This document shows, piece by piece, positions 27,037 through 36,365 of a DNA stretch of 64,000 nucleotides. The position numbers and the translations under genes were made by a program. The notes below the pieces were generated by a model that was given only the letters and a program-made list of their open reading frames with translations, did not search any database and had not been told where the DNA came from. The DNA comes from Cephalopachus bancanus (taxonomy: Eukaryota > Chordata > Mammalia > Primates > Tarsiidae): positions 186,001 through 250,000 of the forward strand of contig JAPVLO010000207.1 in assembly GCA_027257055.1 (NCBI GenBank), given 5' to 3'. Within the stretch, counting starts at the first letter, position 1. Every line of letters begins with the position of its first letter.

Positions 27037-27304
27037 TTTGTTTGTTTGTTTGTTTTTGAGTTGGAGTCTCACTTTGTCACCCAGACTGGAGAGCAGTGGC
27101 CGCTCCCGGCCACTGCAGCCTCGACCTACTGGGCTCCAGTGATCCTTCCGCCTCAGTCTTCCAAGTAGCTGGAACTACAGGTGCGTGCTACCATGCCCGG
27201 CTAATTTTTTTTTTGATTTATTGTAGAGATGAGGTCTCGCCAAGTTGCCCAGGTGGGTCTCGAACCTGAACCGCGGGATTACAGGCTGGGCCACCAAGCC
27301 CGGC
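27037..27304 (-). mobile_element. Alu, younger lineage, left-arm deletion
   Basis: Antisense Alu in which CTCGAACCTGAA joins CCGCGGGATTACAGG, missing about 30 bp of the left arm. Perfect duplications ttaattctgtttt at 27024-27036 and 27305-27317. Confidence 0.92.
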
Positions 27305-27479
27305 TTAATTCTGTTTTAACAGCAGAAGTTTTCCTCTGCAGCAATTGAGAGAAAATAATTCAACCAGTATTAATCAAGGTACCACTCTGTCCATTCTGTG
27401 CTTGTAGTCAACGGGCTCCTTCTTTTGAAGAGCACACACTAACAGAGGAAGATAAAAATTTTAAAAAAGCAAAGTAAGC

Positions 27480-27720
27480 ATAATTTCCGAAGTGCAAATG
27501 CTATGAAGACAGTACATCAGGGAGAGTGGAGGAGAGGAAGGGTTACACTCCACAGGAAGGTCTAGAAAGTTTCTCAGAGCAGGAGACGTTTGAACTAAGA
27601 TTGAGGAAGAAAGAGCCAGCATGGGAAACTCTGATGCAGGGAGGGATGTGTCCTACCAGGAGAGATCAGCAAATGCAAAGAGTCTGAGGCAGGAATGAAC
27701 TGGGATTTTTTTCTTAGTTC
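27480..27720 (-). repeat. L2 LINE fragment
   Basis: Antisense L2-like: 'aggtctagaaagtttctcagagcaggagacgtttgaac', 'aaatgcaaagagtctgaggcaggaatg'. No coding frame is intact. Confidence 0.55.
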
Positions 27721-27790
27721 TTTCAAAACTGAAAAATTATTTGGAACTAAACAGGTAGAAATTTCTTTTTCTGTTAAATCATAAAGTCTG

Positions 27791-28067
27791 CCGGGCTCGG
27801 TGGCTCAGCCTGTAATCCTGTGCCTTTGGGAGGCTGAGGTGAGTGGATTGCCTGAGCCCATGGGTTCGAGACCCGCCTGGGTAGCGAGACCTCATCTCTA
27901 CAATAAATCAGCCGGGCGTGGTAGCGCATGCCTATAATTCCAGCTACTTGGAAGGCTGAGGTGGAAGGATCGCTGGAACCCAGTGGGTCGAGGCTGCGGT
28001 GGCCGGGAGCGGCCACTGCACTCCAGTCTGGGTGACAGAGTGAGACTCCAACTCAAAAAAAAAAAAG
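27791..28067 (+). mobile_element. Alu, youngest form, shortened linker
   Basis: The A-rich linker reads ACAATAAATCAGCCGGG, without the AAAAA run. It has the shortened left arm. Perfect 14-bp duplication aatcataaagtctg at 27777-27790 and 28068-28081. Confidence 0.95.
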
Positions 28068-28139
28068 AATCATAAAGTCTGTATTAGCACTATACACCAA
28101 TATTTAACACATAGACTGGGTAGGAAGTTTATTTATTTA

Positions 28140-28432
28140 TTTATTTATTTTTGAGTGAGAGTCTCACTCTGTTGCCCAGGCTGAAGTGCAGTGGCATGCT
28201 CATGGCCACTGCAACCTCGACCTGCTGGGCTCAGGTGATCCTTCCACCTCAGCCTTCCACGTAGCTGGACACATAGGCATGTACCACTATACCCAGCTAA
28301 TTTTTTGATTCATTATAGAGATGAGGTCTCACCATGTTACTCAGGCTGGTCTCGAACGTCTGAGCTCAGGCAATTCTCTTGTTTCTGCCTCCCAAAGTGC
28401 TGGGATTACTGGCTTGAGCCACTGCACCTGGC
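28140..28432 (-). mobile_element. Alu, older
   Basis: Antisense Alu with an ATTT-repeat head (about 28130-28152), CCCAAAGTGCTGGGATTACTGG and the long left arm (ACCATGTTACTCAGGCTGG). Confidence 0.88.
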
Positions 28433-28586
28433 CAAGAAATTTTTTTAATTAAAAAGGTTTTTAAAAAATAATTTGGTAAAATGTTGACATTTATTGAACA
28501 ATTACAGTGTTCAGCATTCTGCTTAGTATTTCACATATATTATCTCATTTAATCCTCACCACAAGTCTCTATTAATTCATAACTTT

Positions 28587-29162
28587 TTTTTTTTTTTGTC
28601 TCACTCCATCGCCCGGGCTGGAGTGCAGTGGCATGCTCACGGCCACCCCAGTGTCGACCTGCTGGGCTCCAGCAATCCTTTCACCTCAGCCTTCCAAGTA
28701 GCCGGAACTACAGGCGCATGCTACCAAGCCCAGCTAATTTTTTTTTTTTTTTGAGTTGGAGTCTCACTCTGTCGCCCAGACTGGAGTGCAGTGGCCGCTT
28801 CCGGCCACTGCAGCCTCGACCTGCTGGGCTCTGGCGATCCTTCCGCCTCAGCCTTCCAAGTAGCCCAAATTACAGGCATGCGCTACCATGCCCAGCTGAT
28901 TTTTTTATTTATTGTAGAGATGAGGTCTCCCTGCCCAGGCGGGTTTCGAACCCACAGGCTCAGGCAATCCACTCACCTCAGCCTGCCAAAGGTGCAGGGT
29001 TATAGGCTGAGCCGCTGAGCCCAGCTAATTTTAAAAAATTTATTGTAGAGACAAGGTCTCACCAAGTTGGTCGGGCTGGTCTTGAACCCGTGGGCTCAGG
29101 CAATCCACTCGCCTTGGCCTCCCAAAGTGCTTGGATTACAGACTGAGCCACTGAGCCCAGCC
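28587..29162 (-). mobile_element. Alu, outer copy of a nested pair
   Basis: Antisense Alu with right arm 28587-28741 and left arm about 29023-29162, split at its A-rich linker by another Alu. Outer duplications aattcataactttttt (from 28574) and aattcatgatctttttt (from 29163). Long left-arm form. Confidence 0.92.
28742..29022 (-). mobile_element. Alu, inner copy of a nested pair, youngest form
   Basis: Inserted into the T-rich linker of the outer Alu, same orientation, with duplications agctaatttt at 28732-28741 and 29023-29032. Shortened left arm (CTCCCTGCCCAGGCGGG). Confidence 0.93.
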
Positions 29163-29399
29163 AATTCATGATCTTTTTTACAGATAAGGAGACCAAGGCA
29201 CAGGAAGATAAGCATTTTCCCCAGTGTCACCCAGGAAGTAAGTGGAAGAGGCAGGCTTAAATTCCAGATCTGACTTAAGGACCTATGTTCTTAACTCACT
29301 TTGAATACTCTGACCTCTCCTGGGTCCAACCTGTGCCCTGGAATCATCTTACTCATACTACACTTATGTGGAGAACCCTGCACAGACCAGCTCTGTGAG

Positions 29400-29840
29400 G
29401 TCTGCTAAGGGCACCTTAGATAAATAAGACCCCATCCCTCAAGTTGCACTTAGCCCTCCCAGGGAAGGGTCAGAGAATCCTTCCCCAAAGAGGGAAAGTC
29501 TAAGCTGAGTTTTGAAGGACGAACAGATGAAGTGTAAGTGGGAGGACTATTCAGTCAGAGGAATGGTCTTAGGAAATGAGAAAGAGCAAGGTGTGCACAA
29601 GGGTTACTGACATATCTGTATTACTAAGTCTGGAGTACGAGGTTGGATGTAATGGGCAGCTAGGCTAGTGGGAAGACATGACCAAGTCATGGGAAACCTT
29701 AGATATGTTGCTAAGGAGACTCGACTTTATCTCTAGGTGACATGGTGCCATTGGAGAACTTAACCAGGAAGTGTCCAGTTCATATGTGTATTCTAGAGAG
29801 ATGTCTCTGACTATATTGGAGGGGGCAGGACTAGGGGCAG
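29400..29840 (-). repeat. L2 LINE fragment
   Basis: Antisense L2-like: 'gttttgaaggacgaacagatgaagtg', 'ggaaatgagaaagagcaaggtgtg', 'gactcgactttatctctaggtgacatggtgccattggagaac'. Diverged, no frame. Confidence 0.55.
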
Positions 29841-30219
29841 AGAGACCAGTTTGGGGCCTTTGAATGTGTCACCTAAGAGATACTGAAACATGAAAGCACT
29901 GGATAGAGCAGAGGAACAACAGTGGGGTAGAGAAACATTCAGGAGGAAAAACGAGCAGCACTTGAGGATGACATGGGTTGGGGACTGAGAAGAGGAAAGA
30001 GTTGGGATGAGCTCAGATCCTGGCACTTGCTTTCCCATATGCCCCTCATCTCACTCAGCCCTGTTTCATATGCATGAGGCACTGAGAAAAGCGGTGGATT
30101 GGTTGATTGGTTGGATGAATGTGATCACTGGGGGAGAAATAATCAGAAGAGGTTTATGGGAGACACAGAAAAAAAAAAGGCTCTTGCGAGAGCATGGAAA
30201 AGGATGAAAACTCAGATAC

Positions 30220-30860
30220 GGAAAAGGAGGCTAAAGACTGAATATTGAGCCAAAGAAAGTGACAGAAGTACAAGGAGTCAAGGCAAGTTGGTTTTAGGGC
30301 AGGGAATGAAGCAATCAGAGGAACCCTTTAGAAAGATGAATGTAGCCGGGCTCGGTGGCTCAGCCTGTAATCCCGCGCCTTTGGGAGGCTGAGGTGAGTG
30401 GATTGCCTGAGCCCGCGGGTTTGAGACCCGCCTGGGCAGCGAGACCTCATCTCTACAATAAATCAAAAAATCAGCCGGGCGTGGTAGTGCATGCCTGTAA
30501 TTCCAGCTACTCGGAAGGCTGAGGCGGAAGGATCGCCGGAGCCCAGCAGACCGAGGCTGCGGTAGCCAGGAGCGGCCACTGCACTCCAGTCTGGGCGACA
30601 GAGTGAGACTCCAACTCAAAAAAAAAAAGAAAGATGAATCTGATGGTAGCATGAAAAGAGCTGAGGCAAGGAGGAACAGAAACCAGGGACATCTTGTAAG
30701 GTTATTGCAATAATTCAAATAAGAGATGGGGTAGGCCTGAGGACATTAGTACCATGGTAACAAAGAATAGGGGATAAACAGCAGGGACACAACTGTAGGA
30801 TGCTGCAGCTGGGTGATGGGTCAGTGAGAACAGAAGTCAGGGATGGCCATGGTTCGAAAC
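30220..30860 (-). repeat. L2 LINE fragment around an Alu
   Basis: 'aagatgaatctgatggtagcatg', 'aggttattgcaataattcaaataagagatgg' on the right of the Alu fit antisense L2. The left part is weaker. Confidence 0.45.
30345..30627 (+). mobile_element. Alu, youngest form
   Basis: GCCGGGCTCGGTGGCTCAGCC, CCCGCGCCTTTGGG and CTGGGCAGCGAGACC. Right-arm hairpin present in part (GTAGCCAGGAGCGGCCAC). Duplications agaaagatgaat at 30330-30341 and 30628-30639. Confidence 0.94.
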
Positions 30861-31295
30861 CTCAGTGACTGGGAGAGTAGAGATGCTGTATAGAAAAAGT
30901 AAAGCCAGGGGTGGGGAAGAGAAGAGAAGTGCTCTCTTGGGCAACTTGAATTTGAGTTGCAACAAGATTTCTAGGCAACCTGAGGTGTTCACAGGTGTCC
31001 AGGAGTCTAGGGAAGCAACTTCATCTATCCATGTCCTGACCAACCCTCCTTTCCTGCCTCTATCCACACATGCTCAAACTTACCTCCTGTTAATATGGAT
31101 GGACAGCCCATGCCTCTATCTCCTCTATCCGAGGCCAATTCTTTCATTTGGCTGGAGCCCATTTCTTTTCAACTTTTCAAGAATGTTGCTCCTGCTGTTG
31201 TCCCCATAGCCCTCACCCCATCTCTGAATTCTCCTTCTCTACTGGATGATTTCTAACAGCATATCAACCCATCAACTATCTTAAAAGCCAAACAA

Positions 31296-31576
31296 GGCTG
31301 GGCTCGGTGGCTCAGCCTGTAATCCCAGCACTTTGGGAGGTCAAGGTGAGTGGATTGTCTGAGCCCGCAGGTTCAAGACCAGCCTGGGCAACTTGGCGAG
31401 ACCTCATCTCTACAATAAACCAAAAATTAGCTGGACATGGTAACATGTGCCTGTAGTTTCAGCTACTTGGCAGAAGGATTGTGGGAACCCAGCAGGTCGA
31501 CACTGGGGTGGCGGTGAGCATGTCACTGCACTCCAGCTTGGGTAACAGAGTGAGACTCCAACTCCAAAAAAAAAAA
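31296..31576 (+). mobile_element. Alu, younger lineage, older subtype
   Basis: AGCACTTTGGGAGG with the long CAACTTGGCGAGACC. Perfect 13-bp duplications aaaagccaaacaa at 31283-31295 and 31577-31589. About 15 bp of the right arm are missing after CTACTTGG. Confidence 0.93.
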
Positions 31577-32127
31577 AAAGCCAAACAAACTCTCCGTTGT
31601 CTTCTCGCTTCTCTCTAGATACTGCCTCATTCTGTTTCCCTCTGTCGAACAAACCCTTTGAAGTTGTGCCGTCTTCCCCCTCCCGTTTTTTTCTCAATCT
31701 TGTTTTCATGTCTAACCTCGTCATTGAAACAGCTATTCCCAAGACTTCTGCCAACCTCCATATTGCCAAAGCCAGTTGCTTCTCTCATTCCCCTTGGCAG
31801 ACCTCCCCTTGGACACTGTTGATCACTCCTTCCCCCGGAAATGCTTTCTTCTCAGGGGTTTTGTACCGCACACATTTCTGGTTCTCCTTTGCTGACTTCT
31901 CCCATTTCATTTTCCATGCTGGTTCCTCTCCTACTTTCTATTCTCTAAACAGCAGGTATCCCACAGCTCATTCCTCTCCTGTATCTTCACACTCTCCTTG
32001 GTGACCTCATACAGTGCCATGGCTTTAAATACCACCATATGCTGGTGACTCCTAAACTGCCCTCTCCATCTCTGCCTCTGTTTTGAGTTATAGACTTCTC
32101 TGTCCCAGAGATGTTGAGCTGTTAAGA

Positions 32128-32130
<3 letters not shown>

Positions 32131-32161
<31 letters not shown>
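32131..32161 (+). repeat. (CA)15 microsatellite
   Basis: Uninterrupted CA dinucleotide tract inside an intronic L2. Likely polymorphic. Confidence 0.98.
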
Positions 32162-32165
<4 letters not shown>

Positions 32166-32452
32166 AAAGTAAAATATTTGAATTTATGAATGTTTAGTTA
32201 TAAAGTATATACTTATATTATTGACTAATATACTATATATATATATCATAAAAGATAGAAGATAGAGATTAAATTTTAAAATGTTTAGGATAACTGACTA
32301 GCATCTTAAGGTAGACTCCTTACAATTTGGCAAGGCTCATCATTCATAGCAGGGGTTGTAAATCCATTTTTCAAATCATCTTTTTGTTTGTTGCTAGTGC
32401 TAAAGCAATAAAGGTGAACTCTTGTCAGATTTGATTAAATTATTACTGTTTC

Positions 32453-32762
32453 AGCCGGGCTCGGTGGCTCAGCCTGTAATCCCGCACTTTGGGAGGCTGA
32501 GGTGAGCAGATTGCCTGAGCCCGTGGGTTCGAGACCCGCCTGGGCAACTTGGCGAGATCTCATCTCTACAATAAATTAAAAAATTAGCCAGGCGTGGTAG
32601 CGCGTGCCTGTAGTTCCAGCTACTTGGAAGGCTGAGGTGGAAGGATTGCCGGAGCCAAGCAGGTCGAGGCTGCAGTGGCTGGGAGCAACCATTGCACTCC
32701 AGTCTGGGCGACAGAGTGAGAATCCAACTCAAAAAAATAAATAAATAAAACAAATAAATAGA
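32453..32762 (+). mobile_element. Alu, younger lineage, with AAATA-rich tail
   Basis: GCCGGGCTCGGTGGCTCAGCC, CCCGCACTTTGGG (intermediate) and the long CAACTTGGCGAGATC. Perfect 17-bp duplication taaattattactgtttc at 32436-32452 and 32763-32779. Confidence 0.95.
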
Positions 32763-33130
32763 TAAATTATTACTGTTTCTATCTCATGATGTATTTGACT
32801 AAAGGCTAGTACAATAGGCCTCCCTTATATGCTGTTTTGGCTTCCATGATTTCAGTTACTTGTGGTCAATCATGGTGCAAAAAATATAAGATGGAAAATG
32901 TCAGAGATAAACAATTCATACGTTTTAATTTGCGTCCTGTTCAGAGTAGCGTGATAAACTTTCACACCACCCTGCTCTGTCCTACCTGGGCTGTGAATCA
33001 TCCCCTTTGTCCAGCATATCCATGCTGTATACACTGCCACCTGTTAGTCACTTAGGAGCCTTCTTGGTTATCAGATCGACAGAGCACAAGAAGGAGGATG
33101 CTTACCGCACTATAAGATATATTGAGAGAA

Positions 33131-33412
33131 GCCGGGCTCGGTGGCTCAGCCTGTAATCCCGCGCCTTTGGGAGGCTGAGGTGAGTGGATTGCCTGAGCCT
33201 GTGGGTTCGAGACCCACCTGGGCAGCGAGACCTCATCTCTACAATAAAATCAAAAAATCAGCCGGGCATGGTAGCGCATGCCTGTAATTCCGGCTACTAG
33301 GAAGGCTGAGGCGGAAGGATCGCCGGAGCCCAGCAGGTCGAGGCTGCGGTGGCCGGGAGCGGCCACTGCACTCCAGTCTGGGCGACAGAGTGAGACTCCA
33401 ACTCAAAAAAAA
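33131..33412 (+). mobile_element. Alu, youngest form, near consensus
   Basis: GCCGGGCTCGGTGGCTCAGCC, CCCGCGCCTTTGGG, GGGCAGCGAGACC and the right-arm hairpin GTGGCC-gggagc-GGCCAC. Perfect 17-bp duplication aagatatattgagagaa at 33114-33130 and 33413-33429. Confidence 0.96.
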
Positions 33413-33540
33413 AAGATATATTGAGAGAAAGAGAGAAAGAGTGAGACCACATTCACATAACTTTAATGACAGTATATTGTCATAATTATTTTATTTTATT
33501 TAGTTTTATTTATTGTATTATATTTTATTTTTATGCTATG

Positions 33541-33818
33541 AGTCAGAGTCTCACTCTGTCACCCAGACTAGAATGCAGTGGCGTGATCACGGCTCACCGC
33601 AGCCTCAAACTCCTGGACCTAGGTGATCCTTTTACCTCAGCCCCTCAAGTAACTGGGACTAAAGTTGTACCCCACCATGCCAAACTAAGTTTTAAATTTT
33701 TTGTGGAGATGAGGTCTTGCTATGTTGCCTAGGCTGGTCTCGAACTCCTGAGCTCAAGCAATCCTCCTGCCTCAGCCTCCCAAAGTGCTGGGATTGCAGG
33801 CATGAGCCATCCTGTCTT
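33541..33818 (-). mobile_element. Alu, old
   Basis: Antisense Alu from GAGTCAGAGTCTCACTCTG to GCATGAGCCATCCTG, with standard CCAAAGTGCTGGGATTGCAGG. Confidence 0.88.
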
Positions 33819-34002
33819 GTTTTATTGTATTATCAGTCATTGTTGTTCATCTCTTGCTCTGCCCAATTTGTAAGTTAAACTTTATCAAAGTTATGTATGT
33901 ATGCGAAAAAACTTAGTATATATAGGGTGTGGTACGATCCAAGGTTTCAGGCCTCCACTAGGGTCTTGGATTTTACCCCCCATGGATAAGAGAACCGCTA
34001 TG

Positions 34003-34489
34003 CTAAAGCAGATGTGTCCCTGGCACTTTCATGTTGTGCACACATGCTTGTGTTGTGGCTACAACCTTCAGTCAGGTGTTCTTCCCAGGAATCATTCAAA
34101 GCCTCTGTGTTGTGATGGTTAACTTAGATAAAACTAGATAATATAATAAGGAAATCTATTTAACCAGGCACAATTAAACTGTGCTTCTTCTCAATATATT
34201 GCAAGAAGCAAATCAGTCCTACCTCTGCACCCTGAGTTGTTCCTGGTCTTCTCTCTTCCTAGTGACCTTGTGTCCTTAAATGTGTTCTGTGAATCACGGA
34301 GAAGTGGACTGGTTGAGGGGCTGCTCTTACACCATAGACTAAACCAGTGAAGCTTTGTTTGTTGCTTATTTTTTAGGTAAGAATTAGAATACATGTATAT
34401 AAAAATGTTTTGCCCATACCCGGTGGATCATCTTATAAACCACTGAGGTGTCATAGTCTACTTCAGAGACCACCAGTATAACCAATGTC
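34003..34489. other. Unassigned intronic sequence
   Basis: Sequence between the Tigger remnant and the next L2 piece. I recognise no family or gene here. Confidence 0.4.
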
Positions 34490-35014
34490 TTCTTAGTATA
34501 TCCACACTTGTGTGGCCAACTAGCATCTCCACCTCAACATTTTCAAACAAAGCTTTTTATCCTCCTCCCTCCCTCCCAAATCAAACCAGCTTCTCCTTCA
34601 TCCCAGTAAATGGTGCCTCTATTTACCCAGTAGCTCAAGTCAAAAACCTCCGTCGTCTTGATCTCTCTCTTTCTGTCATGCTCTTTCTCCAGTCTACGAG
34701 CAAGTCTTGTCAGTTCTGCCTTCAGATTATTTCCTGAATCCAATTAGCTTTCTCTTCCTCCATGATTACTGCTGTGTTCCAGACCACCATCATCTTTTGC
34801 CAAGGCTATTATGACAGGCCCTGAATTGTTCTCTTTAACCTTACCTGCCCTCAGTCTGTTCTCCACACAGCAGCCAGAAGATGTTTCAAAAACATGTGTC
34901 AGATCGTTTCACTGCCCTATTCAAAACCTCTAACACACCTTGAGTAAGGTCTGATTTCCTTACCATGGCCTTCAAGTATGATCAGATCCTTGCTTGCTTT
35001 TTAAAATCTATCTC

Positions 35015-35146
35015 CTGGCTGGGAGCTGTAGCTCATGTCTGTAATCTCGGCACTTTGGGAGGCCGAGGCAGGAGGATCCCTTGAGCCCAGGAGTTCTAGA
35101 CCAGTGTGGGAAACATAGTGAGACCTCGACTTCACAAAAAATTAAA
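35015..35146 (+). mobile_element. Alu left monomer
   Basis: GGCTGGGAGCTGTAGCTCATG to GTGAGACCTCGACTTCAC then AAAAAATTAAATC. Single arm only, inside the L2. Confidence 0.75.
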
Positions 35147-35331
35147 TCTGTTGATGACTGTGTATTAGTAGGGACTGCGTTTTGAGAATGGAAGGTGGGG
35201 GAGCCTCACTGAGCTGCTAGGCTACCTTTTGGGGGTCCATTTGGGCTCTAAAGTGTGTCATTCAGCTCTAGGGCTGTATCATGTGAACACTCTTTATGGT
35301 GGCCAGACTGCTAGATAAACAGTGCTGGGGT

Positions 35332-35652
35332 CTTGACACAGTGGCTTACGCCTGAAATTCTATCACTTTGGGAGGCTGAGGCGGGAGAATCACTTGAGCC
35401 AAGGAATTTTAGACCACTGGCATCTTTTGCCCAGGAAACATAGCAAGACCTCGTCTCTATAAAACAAAAATAGCTGGGCACGGTGGCATGTGCCTGTAGT
35501 CCCAGCTGCTTGAGAGGATGAGGAGGAAGGATCACTTGAATCCAGGAGGCTGAGGTGGCACTAAGCCATGATCATGCCATTGCATTCCAGCCTGAATGAC
35601 AGACTGAGACTCCACTTCAAAAAAATTAAATTAAATTAAATTAAATTAAATT
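35332..35652 (+). mobile_element. Alu, old, with (TTAAA)n tail
   Basis: Diverged sense Alu with a short extra segment in the left arm (CCACTGGCATCTTTTGCCCAGG). The tail is AAAAAAATTAAATTAAA repeated to 35652. Confidence 0.85.
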
Positions 35653-35944
35653 GGCCAGGCTCGAAGGCTCAGCCTGTAATCCCAGCATTTTGGAAGACCA
35701 AAGTGAGTGGATTGCCTGAGCCCGCAGGTTCGAGACCCGCCTGGACAACTTGGCGAGATCTCATCTCTACAATAAATCAAAAATTAGCCAAGCTTGGTAG
35801 CACGCACTTGTAGTTCCAGCTACTTGGAAGGCTGAGGCGGAAGGATCGTCGGAGCCCAGCAGGTCAAGGCTGCAGTGGCCGGGAGCAGCCACTGCACTCC
35901 AGTCTGGGTGACAGAGTGAGACTCCAACTCAAAAAAAAAAATTC
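35653..35944 (+). mobile_element. Alu, younger lineage, inserted in the tail of another Alu
   Basis: GGCCAGGCTCGAAGGCTCAGCC, AGCATTTTGG and the long CAACTTGGCGAGATC. It sits inside the (TTAAA)n tail of the preceding Alu; tail-like aaattaaattaaatt is on both sides. Confidence 0.9.
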
Positions 35945-36365
35945 AAATTAAATTAAATTAAATTCATCTCTTATCACCCTACCCCTTTCTCTGTGTTCCT
36001 ACTATTTTGGCCTTTTTGCCATTAGGCAATCCCATTGCGAGGCTGTTTCCCTCATTTCATTCTGGACTCTGCTCAGAGAGGCCTTTCTTGACCGCACTTC
36101 TAAAACAGCAGACATGCAAACTCCACTGCTTTCACTCTTTGTTTCCTTACCCTGCTTCTTTTTTCTTCATTGTACTGCTACTTGGCATTCTATTACATAT
36201 TTATTTGTTTGCTCATTTATTGTTCATATTCTCCACTCAGATGAGAACCCCATCAGGGCAGAGCCATGTCTGTCATCATCTCTGCCATGTCTCCAGCTCC
36301 TAGAACAGTGCTCATTACAGAATCAGTGCTCAATAAGTATTTACTGAATGAATGAGTAAATGAAT

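Larger units (their letters stand above)
28485..29300 (+). repeat. MIR split by a nested Alu pair
   Basis: 'cagtgttcagcattctgcttagtatttcacatatattatc ... atttaatcctcacc' is on the left and 'acagataaggagaccaaggcacagg ... cagtgtcacccaggaagtaagtgg' on the right. This is one sense MIR interrupted at about 28587-29162. Confidence 0.75.
32812..34002 (+). mobile_element. Tigger/MER2-type DNA transposon remnant, non-autonomous
   Basis: The left end 'caataggcctcccttatatgctgttttggcttcc' and right end 'gtcttggattttaccccccatggataagagaaccgctatg' are diverged inverted termini of the Tigger type. Internal landmarks: 'cagttacttgtggtcaatcatgg', 'aaacaattcatacgttttaa', 'agtcacttaggagcc'. Two Alus (33131-33412, 33541-33818) are inserted. 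Without them about 0.6 kb remains, and no transposase frame is present. Confidence 0.75.
31580..36365 (+). repeat. L2 LINE in three pieces, split by later insertions
   Basis: Sense L2 pieces at about 31580-32110 ('ggtgacctcatacagtgccatggctttaaataccacc'), 34490-35012 ('cccagtaaatggtgcc', 'cttaccatggccttcaag') and 35945-36365 ('gctcaataagtatttactgaatgaatgag', the L2 3' end). They are in consensus order, so this is probably one element. Between them lie a (CA)n, a Tigger remnant and six Alu insertions. No frame survives. Confidence 0.65.

Noticed and set aside
31931..32161. Frame beginning MCVCVCVCVC
   Set aside because: It is the minus-strand reading of the (CA)15 microsatellite.
36007..36347. 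Hydrophobic open frames that look like membrane segments
   Set aside because: They lie in the 3' end of an L2 element in T-rich sequence; the hydrophobicity is a codon-composition effect.
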